A DNA stretch of 64,000 bases from Ifrita kowaldi. Lineage: Eukaryota; Chordata; Aves; Passeriformes; Cinclosomatidae. Positions 36,893 through 48,179 of this stretch are shown here, piece by piece. The position numbers and the translations under genes are program-made. Each line of letters starts with the position of its first letter. Positions within the stretch are counted from its first letter, which is position 1. The notes beneath the pieces are model-generated. The model was not told the DNA's origin. It worked only from the letters and a program-made list of their open reading frames with translations, and did not search any database. Location: assembly GCA_013398055.1 (NCBI GenBank), contig VZRS01001715.1, positions 32,234-96,233 of the forward strand, read 5' to 3'.

Positions 36893-37060
36893 AACATTGA
36901 AAGAGCCGAGCAGTGGACCCAGTCTTCATACGTGGAGGTTTTCAAGCCCTGAGTAACCCAGTCTGATCTCAGGGCTCATGCTGCTTTGGGCAGATGGCTG
37001 GATTAGAGATCTGCTGAGATTTTCTCCAGCCTGAGTCATCCTGTGCTTGTAAGATGGTGT
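36893..37060 (+). repeat. Old CR1-like fragment
   Basis: GTGGAGGTTTTCAAGCCCTG, AGTAACCCAGTCTGATCTCA and GCTTTGGGCAGATGGCTGGA follow the order of a diverged CR1 3' end, without a preserved tail. Confidence 0.45.
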
Positions 37061-38349
37061 CCAAGGCAGGTGTGGGACACTCAGGGCTCGGGGGCCCAAC
37101 ATTGCTCCAGTCTGTGCAGCAGTTCAGAGGAGGAGGATGAAGAGATGCTCCGCGGTGGAACATGCACTCCTTGAATAGACCACTACCATGGAAGGCACTG
37201 CCTGTGGAAGGCTCATCCATGACAGAGCAGGTACATCCCTCCTGCCTGCAGCTGTTGCTTCCACAAGGGGACTGAGTGTCACCTGCAGTGACAACAGGGA
37301 GGAGTAGAGGTGCTGAAAGTGAGCCTGGCAAAGGGCAGGGCAGGTACCTTCCCCAGGTGTGAAAATGCTTGGGGGGGTTGTTTTTTTCCAAAACCTGAAT
37401 CAAATACTTATATTAAATTAATTGACAATAAATTAACTTACATTCCCCAAGGCGAGCCTGTTCTGGCCATGGCGGCAGTCACCAAGTGACCTCCCGCTTC
37501 TTTATCTCAATCCAGAGGACTGATGAGGGGCTAGGGACAGACAGATAGAGGGGCAGCTGGACAGGTTCTGGCTGGGTCAGTGGGAGAATGAGGATCTCAC
37601 CCTGGGTGTCTCATGGCCAGGAACCTGCTCCCCCTCCAGTGAGTTTGACAGGGTGGTCCCATGACACATCAAGTCAGGAGCCCCATTAGGCTGTCAGTAC
37701 CTCACACCACTGGCTGAGTGGCATCTGGTTTCCTCCAGTGTCAAACACAATCCACAGCGTCATTATTTTTCTTGCTAATAATTAGTTTTAAGCCAAGGCT
37801 TTGCTCCAGCTAATGAAAAGGTGAGCTGGGGGTCACCTACATCCCAGAACACAGCAGCCAGTCTGGGCAAAATAGTAGATGCTAGAAGAAAGATTGCTGC
37901 ATGAATGACTGCAGGACAGTGGGAAACCTCTTGTGCAAAGCTGGTGGGTAGGAGATCATGAAGGACTCACAAAGGGAATAGCTACAGGTGGTGCTACAGG
38001 TGGGCTGTTCACCAGCAGGACATAGAACCTGGAAGGCTCAAGGTGATGCTCTTCCCAGGGGCTGCAGCCAAGCAACTGCTCCAGTGAGGAAGAGGAGGCT
38101 TCACAGGATCTGAACTATCCTTGAAGGGATAGGGAGCATGGTGGGAAGGTCTCCTACCATGGCTTTGACCCCTCTACTAGTTATCAGCATCTTCAGATGC
38201 TGGATCATCCCTTGGGGCTTGGTGCGATGTGGCTCTGAGGTTCCTGTTTCTGGGAGAAGGGCTCTTGTCCTGTGAGATCAAAGGATCAAGTTGGATATAT
38301 TATCAGAATTGTGGGGAGCAGAGTGTGAAAGTTTATGGCTTCATTTATG

Positions 38350-38825
38350 GCATCATTCTGGGCTCTGCTGCCAGGTTTCGCCCTTCCAGGGGACATCCCA
38401 GAGCCACGGAGGTATTCCAAGGAAAGGCTGACACAGTAGCAATTGCTCAGGTGGGAGGAGAGAAGGCTCAGGAGAGACTTTAGAGCCCCTGCCAGTGCCT
38501 AAAGGGGCTCCCGGAGAGCTGGAGAGGGACTTGGGACAAGGGCCTGGAGTGCAAGGACAAGGGGAAATGGCTTCCCACTGCCAGAGGGCAGGGACAGATG
38601 GGATATTGGGAAGAGATTCGTCCCTGTGAGGGTGGGCAGGCCCTCGCACACGGGGCCCAGAGCAGCTGTGGCTGCCCCATCCCTGGAAGTGTTCCGGGCC
38701 AGGTTAGACAGGTCTTGGAGCAACCTGGGATAGTGGAAGGTGTCCCTGCCCCTGGAATATGGCTACAAGATGATCTTCAATGTCTCTTCTAACCCAACAC
38801 ATTCTATGACCCCATGACCCCAAGG
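38350..38825 (+). repeat. CR1 retrotransposon 3' end
   Basis: CTTCCCACTGCCAGAGGGCA, GTTCCGGGCCAGGTTAGACA and GGTGTCCCTGCCCCTGGAAT are present, with an ATTCTATGACCCCATGACC tail. The copy is truncated at its 5' end and partly decayed near the tail. Confidence 0.88.
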
Positions 38826-39427
38826 AGGGGCCAGCAGCCATGGAGTGCATCTGTGAGCAGCACTTTCAGAAGGTATAGAACCAGAGTCTGCTCATGAGGC
38901 TGTTCCATCACTCACTTCAGCCAGGTTGCAGCTCCCTTCTCCAGCCATCCCGCACAACAAAGGGCCTGAGGGCTGTACCTCTGCCCCATGCATGTTTAAC
39001 TACACGCACGAGGTGAGGGTGCACCAAGCCATCATCACAAAGCAGCCTTATAATCAGACTGTTTGATGCCAAGGCCAACGAGCCTGTAGTTAACCCGGAG
39101 GTGCCACAAGGCTGGGACTCTGACTGAGCCAGAAATCCCACCACTGCCAGGACAAGATTTTGCTGGTAATATTCCCAGCAAAGAGGGTCACAAATATGCT
39201 CCAGTGGTGAGTGGTGTGATCAGCTCACCCAAGTGTGCTGTTTTGTCATATCAGGGTCTCCTTCAGTGAGCAGAGGCTGCAGGGACTGAATCCAACCCCC
39301 TGGAGCTGTTGAGAGCCAGGAGCTCCCCTTCACCCCGCCCCAAGGTGCTCCCACTCCCCCTTCTCCCTGCACAGGCCCTGGGGGTCTGCCTTCCTACCTC
39401 CACAGAAGAGTCTGTGCAAAGAGCCAG

Positions 39428-39433
39428 TTTTAT
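39428..39433 (-). terminator. Candidate NMB polyadenylation signal AATAAA
   Basis: TTTATT on the plus strand; the minus strand reads GTGAATAAAACTGG. It would end a minus-strand 3' UTR running through the repeat-poor region 39.4-41.4 kb. The link to NMB is inferred from strand and lack of another gene. Confidence 0.4.
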
Positions 39434-41413
39434 TCACAGGGGCACATCAGACATCAAGAAAACACAAAACATACAGGAACTATACAGGGACGCTCCACTT
39501 TTCACACATGCCATCACTATTAACAATATTACAGAAAGAATAAATGTGATGTTGCTATAGAAATCCACAAGGACGATGCTCCCTCCGTTCACCACGCACA
39601 GCCGACCTTGTAGACCTCATCCTCCCCAGCTACACCTCTTCAGTTTGAAAAGTACTTCTCCAGCACCTTTGTTAAAAGCCCTGTCTCCTACAAAACAAGA
39701 CACAACAGTGAGACATGGGGTCATGAACACAACCACCACCATCACCACCCATGCTGGGTACCACGGGGCAGATCAGACAAACATCCCATGCCGGCAGCAT
39801 GATGGCACTTTCAGGGGTGGCTTGGTACAGCACATGAGAAGGACACAGCCAGAAGCCTCCCATCTGTGCTCCAACAGCTGAGCCACGGCTGTCAGATGTC
39901 AGAGGGAAACTTCATCCCAGTGAGGCAGCAGCCACTGGGCTGAGCTCCAGGGGAGAGCCTCATTCAGCAGAGAATGTGAGAAGGCAAAAAGAGACAGAAA
40001 ATACAGCAGGGAAGAGTCACAGAGGGGTTTGTCACAGAGGGGACTGGCACTGCCCACAGGTCCCAGAGCTGTGCAGGGCAGGCCCTGCCTTCAGGCAGAA
40101 GGGGTCTCCCCATACCCCTGGAGCTGCTCCATTCCACGCACATGGTCTCTGCATCCTGGGGAATTAATGCCACACACCCAAGGAGATGACAAAGGATGGG
40201 AAGGATACTCCTCTGCCAGCCCAATCCTTGTCACACACAGCAACATGGCAGCACTGGGAAGCCCCAGCATGCTGAAAGCCAAGCCCTGTCTGCCACACAT
40301 GGCTGGGAAGTTGAGATGGAAGCCACAGATCCTGAGCAGGGCATGGACATGGAGTTCCACAGGGCAGAGCTATGAAAAAGCCTGTGAGGAAGGTGGGAAC
40401 ACGACACGCAGGTCAGTTCAGGCTGGGTGCTGACACCCAGTGTCTAACAACAGTCACACTGAGGGGGAAAGCTGTCAGGGTGGCAGGAATTTGGACTGGC
40501 ACTGTGACAACCACAAGAGCAAGAAAAACTAAGGTCACACAGAACAGTATAACCTGGGCAGCACTCAGAGGCACTGGGGAGAAGCAATTCTGTAATAGCC
40601 ACAACAGCACAGAGGTGAGAATGCCCTGGGGATGGGTGCGAGAAAGAGCAGGAGGGCAGGAGGTGGGGAAGTGAGGTGCTCAGAGGTGCCCAAGGAGCAA
40701 AATCAGAAACAGTACCCAGCAAGGTGACCAAGGGGACCAGGATGCTGGCCAACGAGAGGCTTCAGGCATTGAGAAGAGAAAGTGAGGGGCAGGAGCCAGC
40801 TGTACATCAAGCAGCTCAGCTGTGATGCCACACGTGGGCAGGGCATCCCACCTTCCCCCAGAGAGGCACCCAGACAGGCACTGGCCAGCACCTGCATGGC
40901 CACAGACAAACTGCCCTCCAGCAGCAGAGCTTTGGCACCCAGCGCCACACCTGGCCAGTACCCACCCCTGAGCACTGGGATGAGCACTGGCAGGGCTGGG
41001 AGGGCTCAGGCACTCAGCTGGAACCTGTGGCACAGCACCAGCACTCGGGGCGGCCTCTGCACAGGCACATCTGCAATGTGAGCAGCGACCTGCGCAGGGG
41101 AGAGCCCCAGGGAGCACCTTTACCAACTTCACACCACACGCTCAGAAACAAGGCAGGTCAGCACATCTACTAGCTCTCCCATCCTCTCAACAAGTGCCCT
41201 CCTGCTCAAACGTTCCTTGGGGAGGATGGGGAAGGGTCCAGAACCTCCACAGCCCTCATCTTCTTTCCAGTTGCATCTGAGAAGCAAACACTGCAGCAGC
41301 CCAGCACAGCACATTACACAGGGAGTGGGGTGGGCTGATGCCTTCAGCCATGCCCAGCTGGATCCTTGCTGTGAAAAGCCCTCTACCCAATGGGAACGGC
41401 TCTCTAGGAAGCC

Positions 41414-43369
41414 TCAGTTTACCTTAATCTGCTGAAAGTGAGTCAAAAAGGTGCTTGAACAATCAGTGGGACTCAGGCTCCCAACTCTGCAACTCTGCTC
41501 CACCTGTGCCTTCCCAAAAAAAGCGAAGAGGAGCAAGCCCTGCCTAACCCTGCATTGCAGAAATAGCTTTACTTGTGTGCAGTGCTACTGGACAGCTCCT
41601 CAGGCTTCTGGCTCAGTGGGACTGACCTAAGAGGATTTCATCCTTTTTAGACTCCCAGTTACTGCCTGCAGTGAGTGGAAAGGGTGAGGCACCAGGGAAG
41701 TGTGCAGGAGGCAACAAACAAGGAGAGCCACACAGACTAATTCTATCTATGGACACAGCAATCCCATCCCTGGACTGAGCAATTTGATCTCCACACCCCG
41801 CCTGAGGATCTATGTCTGTGCCTTGCTCCCAGGGGCAGATTTTCCACAAGGAGCCGAGTGAGCTCCAAGGTAAAAGCCACAGTGAGGAGGCTGAGGATCT
41901 GGCGATACACAGTGGGACCAGTGGAGCTCCTGCCTGCTCCCCCAAAACCCACTCTGCAGCAGCAGGACCAACGCACACCTCCCCTCCGTAAGGCTTTGTG
42001 CCCTCAGCACTGAGGGATCCCAACCACAGCGACACAGAGCCAAAGCGCTTTGCTTGACAGATGCTTTCCCTTCACATACTGTGTCCCTCTTGGTCTCTCT
42101 CTGCGGAAATAAGAGGGAGAAAGGATTTCCCTGTCCTTGGAAAAGGGGACACCATCCTCTTCTGCATCTGGCTGAGAAAGACCCAGATGCTTATTAACAA
42201 CCCCTGGAGATCACCACTGTCACAGCTCCATCGCAGTGTTACTTGCTCATCCTCACACCCTTCCCAAGCACCTGGGATTATCTGCCAATGCCCAGCTAGA
42301 CACATGCCTCAGGACACTTCTCTGTCCGTTTATGGTTGGTCTTAAGAAGTGGTTTAAGGAGGGTTAAAAGAAGGGTAAAGGGGGGGGAGTGCACCTCTAG
42401 CAGCTGTGCAGGTGCTCCCATCTCCAGCACAGCTCCTCCACCTTCCTGCTCTGAGCATCTCCCTCCATGTAAGTCAATATTCACCTGGTCAGTGAGGTCA
42501 TATTTCCCTTGGTTCTCATCCAATAGTCTTTCTTGCAGGAGGATTTTCAGGAGCTCCCGGGTCAGCAGTTCCATCACGTCCTCTAGCAAGGCTCGTAGAG
42601 AGGGACCGAAGACCATTGGCACTGCAGGCTCCTCCGGAGTCTCCAGGTGTGGGGAGCCTGTGACGCTCTTCTTCCCCATGAAGTGACCTGCAACACCACA
42701 CACGGTGTGTCTAGGGGGACGCAGGGCTCCGGCTGAGCTGTCACCGGCCACCCTGCACCGGCACAAACCAGCAAGAAACACCGAGTGACCTAATGCCCAG
42801 ACCAGCTGAGTCAAGGGAAACCCAGAAATCCCAGGTCCTCACTCTGCATGGGATTTTTGGGAAACTTCCCTCTCTGTTCCTGCTGACAGGATCTCCGGGG
42901 TTACAGAGATGCCACCCAGGGATGCTGAACATGATACCCAGGGATGCCGAACCTGATACCCAGGGATGCCAGACTGGTCAGTCTGCTGGGGATGTTGGAC
43001 CTAACACCCGGGGATGCTGCATTCGTCAGTCGCCTGAGGATGCGAGACCTGCCGCCCGGGGATGCAGGTGGAGGTGGCTTCACGCCTGCCCTGGTCTCCC
43101 CCTGCCCATCGTGGTCCTACCAGCATTCCCCTCCCCTCGTGGGAGCGGGGGGCTCCGCACAGGCAGCCACAGGACAGTGCAGGAGGTCGCCGTGCCCCGC
43201 ACATCCCGCGCGTCCCTGTGTCCCCCCGCCCGGTACCTGTGGCCCAGAGGTTGCCGCGGGGGTTGACCTTGATCTTGGCGGCCTGGCTGCGGTGCTCGGC
43301 GAAGTCGAGGTGGACGGCAGGTCCCAGCGCGGCTCCGCAGAGCAGCAGCAGGAGGCAGCGCAGCGCCAT
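41414..43369 (-). CDS. NMB: NMB, neuromedin B precursor (last exon tentative)
   Basis: Neuromedin B is a secreted bombesin-family peptide acting on the NMB receptor in smooth-muscle, feeding and stress control. Exon 1 (43369-43237) encodes a signal peptide (MALRCLLLLLCGAALGPAV). The hormone GNLWATGHFM (residues 39-48) spans the splice to exon 2 (42687-42485). It is followed by G49 for amidation and the K50-K51 cleavage site. The motif is NMB, not GRP, which has GNHWAVGHLM. Exon 2 continues in frame to residue 112 (DENQGKYDLTDQ) and a donor, CAG|GTGAAT. The third exon is uncertain. A phase-0 acceptor, CACTTTCAG, at 41432 followed by QIKVN and a stop (41431-41414) would give 117 residues, near the human 121, but I cannot confirm it by similarity. 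Confidence 0.85.
42905..43072. repeat. Minisatellite in NMB intron 1 (22-25 bp unit)
   Basis: About seven units begin with GGGATGC or a variant and end in ACCCAGG, ACCCGGG or CGCCCGGG. Units alternate between GAACCTGATACCCAGG-like and GGTCAGTCTGCTGG-like forms. The block lies between NMB exons 1 and 2. Confidence 0.7.
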
Positions 43370-43408
43370 CGCCGCCGCGGGACCCGCACCCGCCGCCGCC
43401 GCCGTCCG

Positions 43409-43414
43409 CTTATA
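43409..43414 (-). promoter_or_regulatory. NMB: NMB TATA box
   Basis: GGGTATAAGCGG on the minus strand, 40 bp upstream of the ATG, within a CpG-rich promoter (about 43100-43520). It implies a very short leader. Confidence 0.65.
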
Positions 43415-43519
43415 CCCGCGGGGGCGGGACCTCGCTACACCCCGCCCGGCCCCGCCCCGGGCTGGCACACCCCGACCTCCGCTTGTGCCCGTCGTGTGTC
43501 AGCCTAGGGCTCGGGCGGC

Positions 43520-46500
43520 GCGGGGCGCGTGACAGAGCCACCACTGAATCTGACCTCCATTCCCAAATCTCTCCGTCGTGGCCTGTCCGTGCTTCCACCT
43601 TCTCCATGCTGCCTTTTTGCACTGGAGCTCAGCTATGAGCTTCATTTCCAGTTCAGCTCAAACCCGTCTCCCAATACATGTACCTGCACACCTGATTATC
43701 CTAAGGACCTGCCAGCTCTGCCCAGCTCCTTCACTTTCCTCAAGAGCCTCCCAGAGGATCCCACTTACTGCAGAGCGTGAGCACCAGTCTGTGTATCACT
43801 TCTCACCTTTTCCACTCCCTTTCAGATTTTGCAGACCGCTGTCTCCTCATTACTTACACCCAAACCTTCCATGGATTATCATGCTCCCCATGAGCTCCTC
43901 CTTTTCCATTAAAGGGATGGAGCTGTGCCCAGCCACGCCACGGACACAGATAGTGGGAGCCTGGGACAGACCCCTGTGTGCCCAGGGCTCAAGTGAAGTG
44001 AATTCCAGGTAAAACTGGAAGCATTTGACCATTTGATCAGAGGGCTCCAAGACACAGGTTCTGCTCTGTTTCTTCTTGTCCCTTGCCTGAGCCAACAGGG
44101 ATTCCTCCAGGTTCCATATTTACACAGGGATACTCTCAGAGTCTGGACCACAGCAGGCTGGGGTGAGGTCTGGTGGAGGTATCCAGGGTCAGACACAGTC
44201 CTGGCAGGTCCATAGTGATGAGGAGGGCCTGGGGCCAGGTCAAGCCAGTCACTCAGTCAGGCACTGCTGAGCTCCCACAACACAGATCAGTGACAGCTTA
44301 CGGGCCCAGGGCTGAGCTCAAGTGGTTCCTGGGTCCATGTGGATAGAGGAAACTCCCAGGTGAGACATGAAAGTCAATTAGTGTCCTAAAGACCCTGACA
44401 GCTTCTGCTGGAATTACAGTTCCACAACTTCGCAAGGAGCTGCTGGTCAATGGGGATAAGATGAGCCAGTTCTGGGAAGTGGCAGACAGAATCCATTAGC
44501 AATGCCCTCCTCAGCATGTGCTACTGTTCAGGAGAAGAGGGTCGGAGGTGACACATTCCCTTCAGCAGCAAGGGGTCAGAGTTCAGACTCCAAACTCAGC
44601 TCCAAGCTTATGAGAAGAAAAAAAAACTCCCAAAGTATTCCTGTGTTACCAGGCATCCTCCCAAACTGTGTGAGTGTCCCCTTGGGCGGCCAGGTCAGCG
44701 TGGGCTCCCTTACTGTTCCAGAGATGTGCCACGGTGATGGACAGGGCCTTCTCCTCCCTCACCCATCAGGTGTGACACCTCTGCCGGCCGTGTGTCCAGG
44801 TGTGCTGGAGGTCCTGGACTCAAAAGGGGGATCTTACTCCGCTCTCTCACCACACTCCTTCCCTGCATCCAGCAGGAGAATGGCTAAGCAGGCAGTGCTG
44901 GGCTTGCCACTCGAGGACGTGACCCTTTAGGGGGCCACGGGGTGCATGAATACACCCCAGATGTGGCATTTGCAGCACCGCAGCCCCAACTCTCACATTC
45001 ACATCATGGCAGCCTCGTCTCCCCCATCGAGTCAAGCAGAGAGAGGAGACCTGAGGCCCCTGGTCCCAGTGGTGCTGGTGGCCGGGACCACCACTTGGGC
45101 TCTGGTGCCCCCTGCCAGCGCCCACATGCCAGTGCTGCAGCTGGACAGACAGAAACACCCCCGGTCCTTCTTTCCTCTCTCAGCCTGTGTCCCACCCCAG
45201 TGTCCTGCACTGCCATTGCACTGACAAAACACAGCTTGAAATGGATGGACATTATCTCAAGCCTTTTCTTTAAAACAGTTTTAAATTCACTCATGGTGAC
45301 CAAAGTGATGGAAATTTGGGGTGTCTGGAGAAGGCATGGGATGCAGGAAGGGCAAGAGGAGGAGAAGGATGTGAGGTCCAGAGAAGGTGCTGGGTGTGAA
45401 GCAAGCTCCTGGTGCTGCCCAGCACTGGCACAGCTGAGTCTGGCTTTTCCTTACCCCGGGGAAGGGGTGTTTTTTGGGAAGCTGAGCAGCAATCCTCCAC
45501 TGTGGGGAAGAGCAAGCTGAAGGGTTACCTGTAGGATTAGGGAGGACGAAGCCAGGGATAAAGTGATCCCAATTGCAGAGGGCAGAGGAAAGAGTCCCGG
45601 GCAATTATGCCACCAACTGAAGTGTGACGGGGTTAAGTCCCACTCCTTCAGTGCTCCTCACAGGCAGCCCCAGGGACAGGGTATGAGCAGTGGGAAGCTG
45701 CAGGGTTTCAAACAGGATGAAGCCTTTTGCACTGCTCTAATTAAATGCACAACCAAATGGACCCAGATCTCCCTGCTTTTTCAGCTGGTGTTACCTCAGC
45801 CAAGGTGGGAGCAGAGGCACAGGATCTTCCATCCCAGTGGCACTGTTAAGCAAGCTTGGGAAAGGCTTGGAAAAGGAAATCAGGGAGTTCCTGCCCTTTT
45901 GCAGTGTCACCGTAAACCCTCAGAAACAGAGGGGATGTCAGATTAATTGCTGAGTACTGAGGCTTGACAACATGATGTCTGTGTGGGAGATGTGAGCCCA
46001 TAACCCTGATTTCAAGCCTGGAAAGAGCAATGGAACAGCTACTCAGAGACGTGTTGGAGGCTGGAAGTGGGAGCACAATTCAGGGCAGCCAGTGGGGCTT
46101 TAATGGAAAACAACTGGTGAAAGGACCCCGAGCTCAGCACTCACTGAGCAGCAGCAGCACCAGTGCTGTGGATCCAGGCAGGGCTCCAGGAACAGCAATT
46201 CCTTCCTCCACAGCAGCCTCGATAAATACCAGCCCCAGACACCAGCAGAGGGACCAGATTTTCTCTGGATTTTCCAATACACAAAGAAGTTGTTCCTAAT
46301 TTTCAGGAAAATAACTGGCACCCAGGACCTGCTCGAGAAGGGCACCAGGACCTGAGCTCCAGACCCTGGTCACCAGCCTGGTGGGGTTTGTGGTAGATTT
46401 TCTGCCTCTGCCTTTGTCCTGCTTTGGTGGGTCAGAGCAAGACACCCAGCCTGGAGCCTGCTGGGACTTGCAGCATTCCAAGTAGGAATTGACACTGCAG

Positions 46501-47680
46501 TGCTTCTCCACCACTTGCTCTCTCCAGCTCAGCAGAGATTCACCTTCCCAACAGCTACCAGCCTCCACGGGAATCTTCCCAGCTTACGTATCAAAAAAAG
46601 CTGTAGGAATTCTACTTTATAAATCAATTTTGCTGGCAGAGGTCAGCACACTGGCTTCCACAGGTGATGCAGGAGATGGGGCTGTCGGCAGCCCCAGAGG
46701 TGACTCCTTGGAAAATGGCAGGCTGCTGATGGTTATGTTCTCGAGGCAGAGGAGGGTCAGCACAGAGCCACCCCTCCCCTCTCCGTGGGATTTACCCTCC
46801 GGGGCTGGGTGTGAGCAGCCCCGCACAGCCCCACACCCTCCAGGAATGTCCCTTTCCACCCAAAACACCTTGAGGGTCCAGGGATCTTCCGCTTCCCCTG
46901 AAGATCCCTGCACATGCCTGCAGCCGGAGGGAGCAGGGGTTGTTTTGCTCTGTTTTCCCCCAGCAATCGACACACACCATTTCCTCTGGATGGCTGCTGA
47001 GCACAGAACTGACATTTTCACAGCACAGTCTGTAACAACCCCGACATTTCAGACAGTAACACTTAACTTGGAACCCATTGTTTTACAAATAGAGTTAAAA
47101 TTGGTTTTCCCCCCTGTGCACTGTTTTATATTTATGTACATTTAAATTTCATCTTTTTTATTACCCAGTCTCTTCCCTCTTCCCTTCTCCCTTTTGTTCT
47201 TTACGTTTTAGCAAATGATTTCCCCTGTAAAGACCTCACCACCTGTTCCAGGGCTGCCTCCTTCCTTCAGGAGCCTTTGCTGAGGGACCTTGCCAAATAC
47301 CTTTGGGAATCCGGGTGGATGATCCCTGTGGGTTCCCCTTGCCCATAAGCCTCCGAATTCCTTCAACAAGTTCCAAGTCTACTCTTAGGGTGTCCTGTTC
47401 CTTATCAAACTCCTGTCCAAGTAGGGATAAGATGAGCAAAACCAGACCTGTGAAACAGGCACTAGTAGCAAATCCTCTAAATGCACCTAAAGATGAAGCA
47501 GGATTTCACCAGGTAAAGAAAGGAAACCACAACTAAGCAAAATAAACGGATGTAAAAACTGCACAGCCAAGAGGGCCTCGCTAACAAATGTAACAGATCA
47601 ACCTGGAAACACCCTGGTTCAAGGGCTTTAAAGCAAGGTCCATTTTGTTTGTTCTCTGTTTTGCATCCAGGTCTGGAGTC
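43520..47680. other. Intergenic between NMB promoter and SEC11A 3' end, left part
   Basis: No exon chain or known protein was recognised. An AT-rich patch lies near 47080-47215. Nothing else seen. Confidence 0.45.
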
Positions 47681-47689
47681 CTCAGCACA

Positions 47690-48175
47690 AGAAAGACATG
47701 GACCAGTTGGAGCAAGTCCAGACATGGCCACAGAGGTGCTCTGAGGGCTGGAGCCCCTCTGCTCTGGAGCCAGGCTGGGAGAGTTGGGGGGGCTCACCTG
47801 GAGAAGGGAGGGATGAAGGCTCCAGGGAGACCTCAGAGCTCCTGCCAGTGCCCAAAGGGGCTCCAGGAAAGCTGGAGAGGGACTTGGGACAAGGGCCTGG
47901 AGTGACAAGACAAGGGGGAATGGCTTCCCACTGCCAGAGGGCAGGGGTAGGTGGGATATTGAGAAGGAATTCCTCCCTGTGAGAGTGGTGAGGCCCTGGC
48001 ACAAGGTGCCTAGAGAAGCTGTGGCTGCTCCATCCCAGGAAGCGTTCCGGGCCAGGTTGGACATGGCTTGGAGCAACCTGGGCTAGTGGAAGATGTCCCT
48101 GCCCACAGCAGGGAGTGGGACTGGTTCGGCTTTAAGGTCCCTTCCAGCCCAAATCATTCTGAGATTCCATGCTTT
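47690..48175 (+). repeat. CR1 retrotransposon 3' end
   Basis: Landmarks CTCTGGAGCCAGGCTGGGAG, CTTCCCACTGCCAGAGGGCA, GGCCAGGTTGGACATGGCTT and AAGGTCCCTTCCAGCCCAAA, tail ATTCTGAGATTCC. Open frames here derive from the repeat. Confidence 0.92.
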
Positions 48176-48179
48176 AGTA

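Noticed and set aside
28021..39400. Possible DUOX1 exons on the plus strand
   Set aside because: None of the conserved motifs visible in DUOX2 exons 2-8 could be found; weak resemblances lacked splice sites.
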